Counted from the first letter of the stretch, positions 36,274 through 51,500 are shown. The stretch: DNA of 64,000 nt from Lineus longissimus (GCF_910592395.1 NC_088314.1:17271998-17335997), one strand, 5' to 3'. The notes: generated by a model from the letters alone, not told the origin. Made by a program: numbers and translations.

Positions 36274-37357
36274 ACACTCATGGTCAAAAGTAAATGGACA
36301 CCAGTTTTTCTTGAATTTCTCAAAAACTAGGCTAAGCAGAAACATTCACCTAACACCGATTGTAGCAAATGATCTTGGCTATTGAATAATGCTAAAATTT
36401 TAAAAATCTGTTTAGTTTTGCCTTTGATAGGAGAAATTTGGTAAATGTCTCTTTTTCACTACTTCTTTATTAGCAGGAATTCCCCAATAAAAATTACATC
36501 CTCATGTTCGACTTATGAAGGCCTTTCATAATATATCCAGTTTTTGAAATAATTCAAACTAGAAATGTGGTTTTTGACCACTTTTACGGTAATGATTTTT
36601 ACCCCACTGGAGACACCTTTGACATAGTCCCATTATTAACCATTGTCAACTCCAAATGAAGTGAAGTGGTTGTGAATGAATGCCAATTGTCTTGTATTGT
36701 GATCTGTCTGTTTCACAATGACTAGGCACAGGCCCAACGATTATGGTCAAGTCTATTACCAATTGCTTTACATGGTTGTCATTTTAGTTAACTGGTCAGA
36801 TTACTAATCTGGGAATCCCTTCTTAAAAGCATTAAAATTGATCAACAACCCACCACAATAATAATTGAATAGGCCTGTCAATATTCAAATTTAGATAATA
36901 ATGTCCACCTTTTGTAAAACGTCTGTTGACCACCCTGCCATGAAAAACACAATGCCCACTCATTCACTCAAAATGTCTGTTCAATAGATAAGGAGGGACC
37001 ATGTCGTAGATGTGTCAAGCATGATCCAAATCATTACCGTAAAAGTGGCCAAAAACCACATTTCTAGTTTGAATTATTTCAAAAACTGGATATATTATGA
37101 AAGGCCTTCATGAGTCGAACATGAGGATGTAATTTTTATTGGGGAATTCCTGCTAATAAAAGAGTAGTGAAAAAGAGACATTTACCAAATTTCTCCTATC
37201 AAAGGCAAAACTAAACAGATTTTTAAAATTTTAGCATTATTCAATAGCCAAGATCATTTGCTACAATCGGTGTTAGGTGAATGTTTCTGCTTAGCCTAGT
37301 TTTTGAGAAATTCAAGAAAAACTGGTGTCCATTTACTTTTGACCATGAGTGTACATT
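36274..37357. mobile_element. 1.1-kb foldback element with about 330-bp arms and Tc1-like ends
   Basis: Bases 36274-36602 and 37022-37357 are reverse complements, with outer ends TACACTCATGGTCAAAAGTA. Just outside at about 36227 is TACACTACCCTCAAAAAGTT, very close to the known Tc1-family terminus. No transposase ORF remains. Confidence 0.85.
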
Positions 37358-37499
37358 TTCTGTTCCCTATACACGTATGGGTCGGTTGAGTATCACAGTT
37401 TGGTATGGAGTTTACAGTCGACCTTTACAAACACCTCATTGGATATCCATTTCAAGAAAAGTCTTGTCAATTAGCACGTATGATAATTAACCCTAACAA

Positions 37500-39480
37500 A
37501 CACAAATTGCATAATTACTAGTAATGAATACCCACCGTAGTGCATCCTCGGCACCCAGTGGTTTTCCATCTGCTCCAGCTCTCGCTATTACAAACCCCTG
37601 GGGAAATCCATGCCCTTCAGACGGATTTTAGCGGTAGAAAAAAAAGCGCCCAATCAGAGCGTCGGTTGTATTTGAGTCTCGGAAATTCGTAAACCACGGA
37701 CCCAGGAATTAATGCTCTCAGATGCACTATCAATTGTATAGTCTTTTGCGCCATAGGGCTCGGGTCCGAGGTAGGTTAGTTAAATTTCAAAGATGGCCAT
37801 GAAACGCGTATTTTCATTAGCTGCTATTTTTAGAACATCCGGGTATTTATGAAAATTCTGAATTTTTCAGTGCTGTTCCTTCGTATTGCGCGCACCCCGC
37901 TGCAAATTTATTTCATTACTTAATTAAAACACAATTACACGTCTACACAATATTTAACAGCATAGAATCGATGAAGTATAAAACGATTTAACGATAGGAT
38001 TATCTTAAACTTTATTCATATACATTTTATTGTCATATAAAACACTATATATACATACATTACGCACAGTGTATCAGGTTATCAGAACAGCCACCCTTCG
38101 CTGTCGATTCTAATGGATTTTCTCAGGGTTTTGTATGGGACGTAGGAGTATCAAAAACCTGAAGCTCAGGATGACCGTAGTGTGCTATATTGGGCAGGCC
38201 TAACTACCCGACACAATGAGACCTGCTGACAGTGGATTTGAGTATTCTAGTAATACATGTGAATAGCCATCCAAAGTGCAGCCCCTATTCACTAAGAGCT
38301 CTATGTCAAAGAAGGCAATTTAAATTTCATTAGCAAAATATTTTGTTTCGCGAAAATATTCTGCCGCGAATATATCCATCGTTCGGCATTCGCGACAGTT
38401 ACATGCCGCGAAAATTTTCCGTTCTACAGTTATCAACTACCCGAGGGGAACTCGAAACTGCTAACATTTATCAATGGAAGCTTATTACAGCCTTAGGTTT
38501 CAACGAGGCTGTTAAAAACTCCCAGTTAAAAACCGCGCACACCGGATACTGGATAAAATAATAATGAATGGTCTCCACTTATTAACGGTACGTTCCGCTA
38601 AAATCAAGGCGGAACCATACCGTTTTTTCCAGTAAGCCGGTGCACTTAATCATGCCATGTTGGCACCTCGTGTACAATTCGTGTTCAGCTAAACGTACGC
38701 GTACCACACCTCGACAAAGGTTTTTAATCGGCGCGAATTCAAGTTGGGTGCATAAAAGGATACTTTAGTGCACCCAGGTCCATCTTGGGTGCTGTCAAGG
38801 TACACCCAGGTTGGTCCTTCGTGCACAGGACGACATTTAACCCATTCAGCGTCACTCAAGCCCGGCACACAAGATATTGGCATCGCGATATAGAATACAA
38901 CATGTAACTCCCGTTGTAACTAATTGTCAAAATAATACAGTCATGTGTTGCTATATAATGTAACGCAGATGCTACGGGAAAAATCCGGCACGTGTTCTCA
39001 CACTCGAGACCATCAATATTATTTTTATCTGCGAATTAGATTCATTGTGATGGTACACAGATGTAGTGAAGTTATTAATTTATTGCGAGAGTGATAGCTT
39101 GAATTCACCACGCAACTGGAAGCCCGGGTGCGTCAGAAGATGAGAGAGCTTCTAGTAAAATCACACTGATTACTGCAAGACCAATTTTTTCTAACCATCG
39201 CCAGAAACCTCGGATATTCTAGGATGAAAGCATAATCCGAGGCAAACGAGCTGTTATCTCCGTTGAGACAGCCATAGGTTAGCCTAGATGGCGATAGACA
39301 AGAACGCTATCAATTGATATTGATTTGGTTTTGTTTTGTTCAGGATGGAGATGATGCTGAGCAGTTGAAAACCGGTGAAGAAATTGTGGCGATCTTTACA
39401 CGAAGATCTAGCTTTATTTAAATAACGGATTAGAGTGGACAAGGACCATGCAATGTTAAGTCGGTCTTGTGCAGAGTACT
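37500..39480. other. no convincing gene; short repeat fragments
   Basis: Upstream of the glutamate receptor gene. The stretch 38343-38650 shares ACCATACCGTTTTTTCCAGT-like sequence with the reverse strand near 34760. CGCGAAAAT-rich patches occur at about 38350-38425. A promoter for the receptor gene may lie just before 39523, but no clear motif was seen. Confidence 0.35.
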
Positions 39481-39522
39481 TAGCATTCTCTCAATGACGG
39501 ATGTTCGTGAAACCAAGCAAAA

Positions 39523-42500
39523 ATGGCTAATTTAGTAATCGTCTTTGCTAGCCTTGGGGTTCTGTGGTTACTTGGATGTGGCGAGTCAAAAAGGTTGGTA
39601 TCAGTCGGTAAGTGATTTTTTTTTGAAATATAAGAGTTTTTGCTCCAACTACGATATTGACACTGACAGTCTTTGCGGGATCATTCCTATTCTATAATGT
39701 ATGTTCCCGCTGCACGAAAATATACCGTGATCGAAATATTAGTTCATAATACGGGATGTCCCCGTGAATACTGGTAGCCTATCCTTTCTGTACTATAAAA
39801 GTAGAACCATACATTTCGGAGGTCCACAAAAGGGTACCAGTAGGACTAAGTAGGCCCTGGTCCAGCCTTTGGTGTGACTTATCATGCACAATCTGCAAAG
39901 CTCCGCTTCCCATACCGCCCTGGAATATTGACTAACAAAACATTAGAAGTACCCCTTGGTGTGGCTTACAGATCTTTAGCCAATGACTGTGACGACCTGT
40001 GCATACAATAACATTTAAATAACACTGTTCATGGACTATAAATAGCCAATTATAATACGTGCAATATATGGCACCACAAGAGGCCTATTCAAAATGGAAC
40101 CCGATACCGGTATTCACGAGGACGACCTATATTAGTTCATAATATTACTATATACCGTGCTTACAGGTGAAAGGGCGCTTTGCATAGCCAGGTGCGAACA
40201 TCAGCAAAATGCAAATTACTTCTGGTACTCAACATGTGGTTTAATTTCACCAGCATAGGTTCGCGTGAGTTAGTATTGCGTGGTTGATAAATGATAGATA
40301 AATGATTTTGAGCAGGCCACGGTCTTCAGCAACATCTTCAGTTTCACTGATCTTATACATGTTATACTGATTCTGAATATTGATTTCAACATCAAGTTAA
40401 ATCACGTAGATTGCTGTTCGGTCATGACTAAATGCTGCAAAACCTATCAAATAATATTTCGAAAACCCGTGTTCAAACATAAAATACACGTGTGCACTTT
40501 CTTTGTATTCATTTGTGTCTTCATTATTACACCTACAGGAGTTCTTGTCGGGCGAGACGACTACGATCTCAGTCTTGCACTCGTTACGTCATATTACAAT
40601 GCGGCTGAGAAGCATGTTTTAGGCCAAATTACCAATACGTTGAAGGTAGTAGAATTGAGGACAACTGCCTCTGAAAACCCATGGGAGTTCTCAAAGAAGG
40701 GTCAGTATTTTATAATCTTTGTAACGTTGATTGAAAACTGTATCCACTCACCAATAAGATCACAACCCCGACAATACCCGATTTCAACTACCGCCTCAAT
40801 GGGTAGGGCCAAAACAACCGGGCATAATAGTAGGTAAAAGGGTTGGGATATCTTGTCTTCGTTTCATCCAATTGGTCTTTAATTGTAATATGAAAAGTTC
40901 AGCTGTAGAGAGTCATGACTATTCATGACGATTACGTTGTTAACTCTTGAATATATATCTGTTTATTCCTCCTATATAGAAGATTACAAAAAATTCAAAG
41001 CAACATAAAATTATAACAACTAATGTACACTATTTACATACTTCTAGCTGTTGTCAAAAAATATGTAGTCTTAGGCAAGAAAAACATTTAAGATATAATT
41101 AGCCTAAACATTCCAGCACTGTGCTGTGATCCGAAGAAGTGCTACATTTTCTTCATAATCAAAAGCGGAAAGTTGTTTCCCGAGCAATGTTTCTGTGAGT
41201 TCATCGTCGCACATGTTCCACAGTGCTGTGCTGAGTTCAACTGGGCATTCATTTTCAATTTGTTCCCAAAAGTTCTCACGTTTGGAGGAAAAACCTGAAC
41301 ATCCACAGACTCTACCCATGGAGGCGGTTGTACAAATCGGGTATTGTCGGGCTTGGGGTCTTATTGGTGAGTGGTTCCAGTATCTTGAGACTTAAACGGG
41401 TTGGTGACCTGCTGTTCAAAAAGTAGTCGCTTATCGCATATTGAGAAAAAGAAGAAACAGGGCCGGGAAACAATGTATGAACTTCTTTTGTTTTAAAGGT
41501 GCGCATGGATGTTATCAACTGAGCAAAACATCTTATAAGATGTGTTTTAATTACTGATAGTTTTCTTATTCAGTGTATTTAATATCGAGATGAGTTTTTC
41601 TTAAAATAAAAAACAACTTGAACGAATGATGTGTCTGAGGTCTGTATCTCAATTAATTCTCAAACGACTGACAAGTGGGATATCAATTTTGTGCACAGTT
41701 TTCCTATGCCAATAACTCAATAGCTGTTTCGTCCCCCAAGTGCCAACTTCTGCAAGAGTGTGTCATGTAATTCAACCATGAAAGGCGACAGCCTACTTTC
41801 AATACTATTATTGCACCGAAAAACTGGTCCAATTTTCTAAGCACGCTTATGGTGAATCAGCGCTTTTATTTGAGTCATACAAGTATTATTGTGTTGAATA
41901 ATAATTCAACCATGTTGAATAATATATCAACCATGAAAGGCGACAGCCTACTTTCAATACTATTATTGCACCGAAAAACTGGTCCAATTTTCTAAGCACG
42001 CTTATGGTGAATCAGCGCTTTTATTTGAGTCATACAAGTATTATTGTGTTGAGCCATTTGGTTTTTGATAATCTGATTCTGGTAATTGTATGAGTAATTT
42101 GATATGTGGCAGTCATTCAGACTCATTTTCACTCACTGCTGTTGAATCAACTGCAAAGTCACGCACATCTAATTCGATTAATAAGAATATTAAATATGAT
42201 ACATTCATGTCTGTACTACTAAGTATACATTGCTGGCCTGCAACGTGTGATGCACTTTATTACAACGGCACCGTATCAAGGCAAACTCCCTAGTTGACTA
42301 ATTGATAAAGCGGCAGAAGATTGAAACTATTCCTCTTAACACCTATAATACTAATAGAGGTGTAGTGATATATCCCATAGCAAATATTGCTTCCCGCATG
42401 GAACGGAAAGTTGACAGATTGCTGACTTTGGCCAGCCTTTGTCGGCGCATGTAACAGAAGACATACTTTATTCTCGCTTTTAAACGACCAGTCCGTTGGC

Positions 42501-45500
42501 CATGCAGCATAGCCACATTCATGAATGGAGCCATGTCTTCAAGCGCGAATTCTGTCTGGACGCAAGGGCCCAACGCGCCGCGTAGCGGCAAAAAAGCGAA
42601 GCTGGCGAAACATTTATAACGGGTCACCGTCACTTATTATTGGACTTATAGCGCATTTACGGGGTTGCAACTATTTTGCTTTATAGTGTCACCAGGAAAG
42701 AAAAGCATGCGAACTAACGCCGATCTATTTGTATAAAGTGATAATTGGAAGGTATATAGTAGGAAATATCAATAAAATAATCATTCCATGTCGTCTTTTG
42801 AGGGCATTTTTGATTGTAAAAAATATATGTGTACGTCACCGTAGTCTCTGCAATGATAATTTTATCAGAGCAGTCTCGCGCAAGTAGAAGTTCTTTACCT
42901 ATTAGTTCTTCACTTATTAGTCTCAACGTCTGGCGCAAAGCCAGACGTTTTCCACTACGATTTCACTACGATGTTTGACAAGAAGGAGCAGTGCGCGAGA
43001 TATGCTAATGAGCAGACTTCCCTCGCTTGAGTTTCTGAAGAATGTTCCATATCGCGCTAAGCTCATCTCTGCTGATTATGACAGGCGTGCAACGGTAGGT
43101 ATCTGCTCCCCAACTTCCACCCTAATACGGTACAATAAGTTACCATTTGATGGGAATGGGACAATGCCCTCACTGTGTATGGAGTCATAGGGATAAGAAG
43201 ACATTATTCATTAGTGTTGGTACAAGTGATTTTGCCCAAAAAGCATGCGCATTAAAAAAACAAAATATGCAAGGTATCACGTACATGACCATGACGACGT
43301 GCAGAAAGTGCACTGGCCAGTGCATACCCTATGGCTATGTACTAGTAAACATGGTAAACATGAACAACATCATCATTCATCGGCAGTTCATTTTACTCGG
43401 AGCTTTTCCTGAAACATATAGCCATGATGATTAGGCCTACCATGTACCATGACCAATAACAGCACCAGATCATGTAGATGTTAACAAGTTCACATGAACC
43501 GTATAATCCCGCATGGCGCATGTGGGGCATGCGTCTAAACCAAAGCCCCAAAATCACTTGTTTTGTTCTATTTCACTTGTGGCCCAACAAAAGGTCATCG
43601 GATGACTAAAGGAACACAACTGTTCAATGGATTTATAGTTGAATGCGATCAAACTACGTCTTTTCAATCGTGGATTGTAAATTTAACCCCATGGGCCTAG
43701 GGAAGGCCCTACAACAATACTTTCGACACAGTTATTATCTCCGCTGCCTCCACCATGTTACACACAGTGCTCACTGCTGATTCTAAAATGCGCCACCTAG
43801 TCAAAACAGGAGATATGTTCTTCTAGGAATAGATCTCTTTCCAATATTTCGTCATTCCACTATCGTCATCACCTCATCATACTTTCATTGACATTACAGG
43901 CACACATCCACAGAGCACTCTTCAAATCATCTACACAGTGGTTATCCAACTAGGATGATAAAGGTAATTTCTTAGCCCCCCACAGTGGGTTGCAGTCTTG
44001 ATAAAGGGGCACTATTGCTAGCAGCTAGGTAGGCAAGATAAAGTTAGCCGAAGTAGCCGATAGGGGTCGCTCACCCCTCAAAGTCCGTCACAACTATTCA
44101 AGCTTGTACAAGGAATACATGCAGCGCTGACTCTAACATGACCCAATGGGAATGTCGCACAGTCATCTGTCAAAAACAAGACCTATGTTGTAGTATGATC
44201 TCTTGCCAATATTTAATAATTGCACTATCGTCATCACCTCATCATACTTCATTGACATTACAGGCACACATTGACATAGACCACTGTTGCAATCAACGAC
44301 ACAGTCGCTATCCAAGTAGATGTTTGACAAGAAGGAGCAGTGCGCGAGATAGGCTAATGAGCAGACTTCCCTCGCTTGAGTTTCGGAAGAATGTTCCATA
44401 TCGCGCTAAGCTGACCACTGCTGACCATGACAGGCGTGCATTGGACTGGTACAGGTTGGAACTGAACATTGAATATGCTGGTGGTGACGCTTTCTGATGA
44501 GAAGTTGGTCGTGACTGATGCAGTATCCTTGGACTTGTCCACAGCATCGTTCAATCATTGCTCTCTGAGCTGCCTTGATTCTGTACTTACCCAAATACTA
44601 AGACCAAATGCCTGTTGACTGTGCTTTAAGAGAGACTGGCGCCATGCCTAGAGATATGACTGACCCCTATTGGCAAATTTGTATGACTTTATCTTGCCTA
44701 CCTAGCTGCTGCCTATAGTCTCCCTTTAACTGGGGAACACTTCAAAGTTCATAAAATGCTATGTTCCACCTTTTAATGTGTTCAGACCGCCATTTTCAAA
44801 ATAATCAAGTCAGGACACTGCCTTCTAGTCTCATAATAAATTTTGCTTTCCTCAATAATAACATTTCTTCTTCTTCAATGCTTTCATCATTCCAAACTTC
44901 TCCTCCTCTGACTTTTACAGGGGTACAGTCATGGCAATCAAAACCCAAATACTGAGACCAAATGCCTGTTGACTGTGCTTTAAGAGAGACTGGCGCCATG
45001 CCTAGTCTCTCTTAAAGCACAGTCAACAGACACCAACCCCCTCAGACTCAGAAACCACAAACGCCCAACCCTTCCTGCTACCTTAATACTTCTGGATTGG
45101 CTAGTTTAGCAATGAATTGAAAGATTTGACGTAACCTGCTGGTTATCATACTAGTTATCTGCACCATTTCTTCAATGAGCGGCAAAGCTAAAATTACACA
45201 CTGCGGGCCTATGCTCCGGATTGGCCTGAGCGTTGGCAATGCTAAATTATGACCGCCTCGGTGTTGAAAAGGAGCTGGACAAACTACACGCCGAACTGGT
45301 CGTTTAAAACCGAGAATAAAGTATTTACACGTGCAATGATATACGATTGTTTAATGTTTGAGAAGTTTTTGTTGAAATATTTTTATCAAAGATCGATATC
45401 AGTTAATCAATTTGCGGAAACGTATCAATTGGTAACCATGGTAACGTCCTAATAAATAATTATAAAATATTGGATTACAAAGGTGCTCTAGTGCAGGGGC

Positions 45501-48500
45501 GTGAAATGATTGTCCGATTTAATACAAAATGCCGGTGAAATATTCACTAAAAATCGTTTTCGAAAATGTGCTGCATATAGTGGAAATTGACAATGGTGGC
45601 AGTCGTGTGTGTTTATTAAGGAGGACTACAGACAGGCACTACTGGATCAAATACGTGGTCTGATGCGGCTAATATGCACAGTAAGGGGACTGGGTCATCG
45701 CTTATTTAGCGATGAATATATTCCTTGTGAAAGCATGACCAGTTTCGTTATACTTTGAGATACATGTAGCTTGTGTAGGAGAGACCCCTATTGATGATGG
45801 TGTGAAACTTTATCTTGCCTACCTGGCTGCTGCCTATACACTCTCTTTAAGATCGCAAAAACCATAATATGCAATACATGTTTTATTTTCACGAATTGCA
45901 GTTATTATTCGCGAAATAAAAACTTCCGCGAAAATTTTGTGGTTTACTCATGAAAGACATGTTCAGGTAGGGTTAGGATTACAAAAGAAGTTCTAGGCAT
46001 GGTGTGATTATCATACTGTAGGCCTACTGGGTATTTGCACTTACTTCACCAATGGCCATCTTTCAGTCGAAACTTTCCTGGCAACAGAGTCTCCAGCTGC
46101 AATGATTGGCCCATACTTAAACAGCTTGGATTTCCTATTCGCAAGCAAAGTCCCTTATTTCCTCATCACCAATGGACCTGTTGACTATGCAAACAAGAAC
46201 GGTATCGGAGCGACCGTGGAATGCGAGAGGTCGGGGGCTGGTAAAGCCATCAGCGTTCTACCGGCCTTGGATTATATAGCCTATCCGATTCTTTATTACA
46301 TTGGGAAGTATAGGGAGATGGCGAAAGTCAATGTTGTTGTCATAACGGAAGACGCAGGTAAGATAGCATCAGGGCTTAACCCACGTTACATATGTACGTG
46401 AAAACGAGCAAAGGATTTATGTGTTGACGTTCAAGGACGTTCCCGCTTTTTACCAATAATATTGAAACTTAATTGTCGACTAAGGGGCATACGCATTGCC
46501 CGAATTTGTGTTACCTCAACTCAGCATAAACGGGAGCCGTTTATGTCCTGCCCATCCGGATATAAGGATGAAAAATCTCCCATTTGGATGGTACCCATCT
46601 TCTTCTTCGCTGCGTCGAATGCTAAGAAAAAGAAGAGGGTAGTACCCATTCGGATTATATTTCGTCTTTGCCATTGTTAAGACATCAAAAGCGCCCATTC
46701 GTTTATTGATTTATATCATATATCATATTTCATTGATATTGTGTAATTTATCCGTTTAACCATATCTCAATATGGCAATAGCCAGCAGTTACAGTACCGC
46801 GGACTAACTGGTCGAGCAAAAAATGTCCGATTACTCGAGAGTCCTTTAGTCCCTTTCTTTAGGTTTCTTATAGTACGCTGAAGATAAAAAAATACAATTT
46901 TTTTCTATTGCTCGGAAACATTAATCATATTAGAGACATATCACTACGTCAACATGAGCACGATCCGTATGGGTGACATGCCGTCCGCAATATAAATATT
47001 GCCCGCCACGGAGGGTAACATGCCGAATGTCGCCCCGCCGTGACGCAATGGGTGATATGAATAAAGACTAGCAAATGCTTTTATCTAAAACTCCATGTAC
47101 ATTTACACTAGGCCTTCCTGTACAAAACCGGAGTAAAAGCATTTGCTAGTCTTTATTCATATCACCCAATGTCTCCCGAGGCTTTGCTATCCGTATGGTG
47201 GTTTCATAACGTACTCTTTGCAGAAAGTATGTCCCTCCTCATGAACAGTGACTCCGTTTATATGGATAGTCGTCCTCGCCTATTCCCTCTGGTTCTACCT
47301 GAAGCACTGAGCATGCAGCAGAAGAAGAGACGCCTTGGCTACACAAGGACTTATGGCATCACCGAATACCTCGTCCACTCGAACAGGCTAGAGTTCATCA
47401 AAGGATTATTTGCATTGGTCAGTAAACGACGCACTATACGGGGCTGAGTTTGTTTCGTTACGGAAGGAGAGAATGGAGCAGCAAAAAATGGCGGATTTTT
47501 TATCCAATTGACATGACGTCAAATTAATGCGCTTGCTAACCCAGGACCCAGTTGTTCAAAGCCTGGTTAGTTTAGGGGCCACTAAATTTTAGCGATCGCT
47601 ACTTAATTTAGCGGATCCCTTGGGGTTCCGCTAAAACTTGGCAGCAGCCCATGACAAAACCCTTGAGGTACCGCTTAAAATGAGGGTCGAGGAAAACGGC
47701 TTGAAATAACTCTGTAGAATATGTTTTCCAGAACTGAAGTTCGACCTCCATTATATACAATATGTAGTTTTCGTATTAACTATATTGCACGTGCTGAACG
47801 AACCAACCGACCACCCAAGAAACTAGAGGCGATTTCCACTGAGACTACGTCACTCGTGAATTTGTGAGCAATGTGACCTGGTTTGGTTGGTCTGGTTTAG
47901 TCCCGTGTAAACCGACCTAACCTGCCCAGTGCTGCTAATTATAGCAAAGTATAGTCCTAATTTCGTGTTTTTTCTGCTGTAGGCGAGATCCTTGAACTTG
48001 ATGGTTCCAGTTTATACCTGGTATCTTACCTACCCGGTAAGTTTTAGAAAATTGGTTGTAATAAACAACCTGACTCAAATAGAATGTTTATTGTATACTA
48101 GTACTCTAGCTTCGCGTATCTAAAGTCACTTCATTATATTACGCAATTAAACGAAGGGCTAGCCAGATAATGACATAATGGAACTTGGTGTCACTAATCA
48201 ATTTCACTAATCATTCGAACCATGGACTCTGATAAAAGTGGTATCTTCGCAGCAAAAGTTCGGTTCTTTTGAAAAGATGTTTACCCAAATACATGATTTG
48301 CTTAAAACTGCAAGAAGCTTTATATCTGAAAGTTTGAAACTACCTCGGTAAAAGTGGTTTAAGTCCAGAGGTTGAATTTCTAAGATTCGTCTACTGTGCA
48401 GTGCATTTCGTTATTTGTTCTACCGGATTCTAAAGCATTCTTTTTCTGACACAGGATATCGTCAGCCTCACCCTGGACCCCGAAGCAACAAGCATAATGA

Positions 48501-51500
48501 ACAATAGATCTAGGGTTGTAGGTGTGGACTACATCGGTGCCTTTTCCGACTATTCTCTGAAGACTCCCACAGCAGGTCAGAACTAATCTTTACTGTAAGG
48601 TTTCGCAACTCATTCATTTTTGCTATTCGTTCGCAAACATTTTAACTGTATTTGCGATTTGCTAAATTACGTACCCAGTAAGCCCTAATCTCATCATTGT
48701 AATCCCGATCAATTAATCAGTCAAATCACAATATCGCAAAGTGACTACAATTTTTTAAAAACAATTTCATTATTCATTGATGTGCAATCTATTCGTTCGA
48801 CCCTTCTCTCAGAACAGAGCCTGATAACATTATTATTAGAGACAATGCCAGGTTTAAGAAGCTACGCAACCTCCCTCATCAATGTGCCGACGTAAGAATT
48901 CCTATAAAAAACTTTAATTTCAAATGTGTAGGTAACTGACTGTTCGCAGCACAATAGTAATATCTCCACCTAAGGAAGGAATTGAAGATGGTGATTGCTA
49001 ATTAAAATCCTCTTGGTAAAAGAATGATCCTATCTATTTCATTATAATATCACACGTTTTCACCGAACACAACAGGCCGTATTCTAAGAGCATAGAAAGT
49101 CATACATGCAGTACCTTGCTGTAATGTACGAGATCAGCCATGAATGTAACATTCGTTACAGAAACATTTTTTGAAAATTTTGACTTACCAACCATTGTAC
49201 CAGAAACTCTCGCATCAAGTTAATTTCTTCACTTCCAGGGAAGGAAGTCGCGCATGCCACTTTATTTGACTCATTGCTTGTGCTTACAAAGGCTATATCG
49301 AGTCTGCTATCAGTTGGCGGGGCCGTCAAGGCTTCTGCAGTTGATACAATTTTGAGGAGACCTATCGTAAGTGCAAATACATTGTACATCACATCATTGT
49401 CCCCCTGAGTTTACTGAAGAAATGCAATAATCTATTTGCAATAGTCTGCATGGTCCCTGTCCTAGATCTCACTTTGCATAGTAAGTTCTCGTTCCCTGTC
49501 TGGAACCGCTGTAATGTAGTGGCTGGCACCCTCGGCTATCCGTAAATATGTCCCTAGGGCGAACCTATCTGTTGCTGTGAGACTCTATAGTATTCCGCGA
49601 CGTTACTATTTATAGCTCACAAGGTCATTTAAATAAGATATTGATGACGCTTTAGTCACGTGACAGTCGGACATCGACACTTATTTCTACGCATTTGAGC
49701 TTATTTCAAAGTCAATTATCTTTGACCCTGCATTGTTTTTAGCATGAATGATACCATAGAGTCAGAGAGAGAAATATTCAGAACAATTATGTAGTATTTC
49801 CAACACTCGGACATGTGCCAGATTGAATCTAACTGCCCTAGTTAGAAAGCCTGAATCCATTACGAAACCGCATGTTTGTCCGACATTGCCTGTAATTCAG
49901 CAATGGGGAAATAGAGGGCAGCAGCTGCAGTGACGTCATTATCGCGGAATGCTATTCGTCTATCTTGTCTCATACACCCGTGTCTATAAATTGGTACCGG
50001 TAAGCATGCTCAGGCTGTAGCGCTGATTGAGGAACTCATATAAGTTTTTCTGAAAGATTTCATACAGACCGGGTTAAGTTCGAATCTCATATAGAAATAG
50101 GCCTGGCTGTATCAAATAAAATTTCTTTCTTTTTCAGATTAGCCCTTTGACGGGATTAACCGGTTCTTTGGCAGGTACCAATAATGATCCAACTATGCAT
50201 AACAGTAGCACTCTCCTATGCAGGAGGGAAGTGGCGGTGAATGTGTATGCCTTCCAGAATGGGAGCTTCGGCAAGGTAGACCGACATGACATCAGGAAGT
50301 TAAGGCCTGTGTAACATCTGTGGTTGTTCCCCATGTTTCAGTGTTTCCAAACAATAGGCAGCTAGAGAGACCATGACTTTTCAATAGGGGGGATACACAG
50401 AAATACTCGTCAATCTATTTTTGAGCGTTCCCAAACAATGAGGGGAAACACTCAAAAACAGAAACACTCAAAAACATTACACCGGTGTAAAAGTAGAAAA
50501 TGTCCCCTGCCCGACCCTATTGTATTCAGACGGATTATAGCATATGGTTCTGTAGATACCTTGATGACCAATATCTAAGAGATTAAAGTGCATATGGGAG
50601 ACCTTTGTTCACAGGACATTCTTTCAAAATTTGGAACCACCCATATGTCAACGTTTCCATCTATGACGCATATCCGGTTGGGCTGTCGATCTTCCTTCGC
50701 TCCCATATCCCGATTGCTGTTTTGGTCCATCCGTATATTGCAGGTTATTATGTTAGTAGAATTGTTTTGAAAGAGTCATGTGCGCTCTGACGTCACTTCC
50801 GTTCAGTGACATTATACTCTAGCTGACGAAGAATCTAGATTAATTCGAAAATTTCTTGACTATTTTTACTATTATGGTGTGATCAAAAGATTTTAAACTA
50901 CTTTGGATTACTGTACCCAGCATAGATGAATGTTCATGAGCGATTTAAGGTATCAGTTCAATTGAAATTATGGATGAACAGTTTATGAATTGATGATTTA
51001 AGGTATCGTTCCAATTGCATACAAGTACTTGTATATGCATAAACGGCTTATCAATTAATGATTTAAGGTATCGTCTTATGCGCTGCCGAACAACTCGTTC
51101 GTCAAAACCGGATGGCCGTTGCCCAACTTCTCGATGCACATGTATCCGAACCGAGATGCCAACTCCGTGCTCTTCAATCGCATTCCTGCTAGGGTTGCTG
51201 TCAGAGTGGTGAGTTTTTATATAAGTTAATGGTATAAATGGCCTATAATATTTTACTACTTAGTTTACCTTGAGAACATTTCCCAAAATGTTCTTAAATA
51301 GTTTTGCTCCAAGTCGTTGAGAAATAACGCACATCGTTCTCATTTTCACGATATTGCTGCTTAGGAGCGGTGGTGCATTTTGATAACTACTTTACACTGG
51401 CTTGAAAAGGACATTACATTATTCATTTTGGTCATACATTTTTTCCATGAATTTTCTCGATCGATCGAGCGATCCCATCACCTCCGGATCACCTTTGACA

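Noticed and set aside
38689-38883. 64-codon minus-strand ORF
   Set aside because: It has internal short repeats (GGTGCACCCAGG-like) and adjoins the repeat shared with 34.7 kb. No domain was recognised.
50588-50790. Overlapping plus-strand ORFs with hydrophobic segments between receptor exons 8 and 9
   Set aside because: They start inside a truncated MITE copy, and their phase does not fit exon 8. The exon at 51068-51208 fits both phase and sequence as the next receptor exon.
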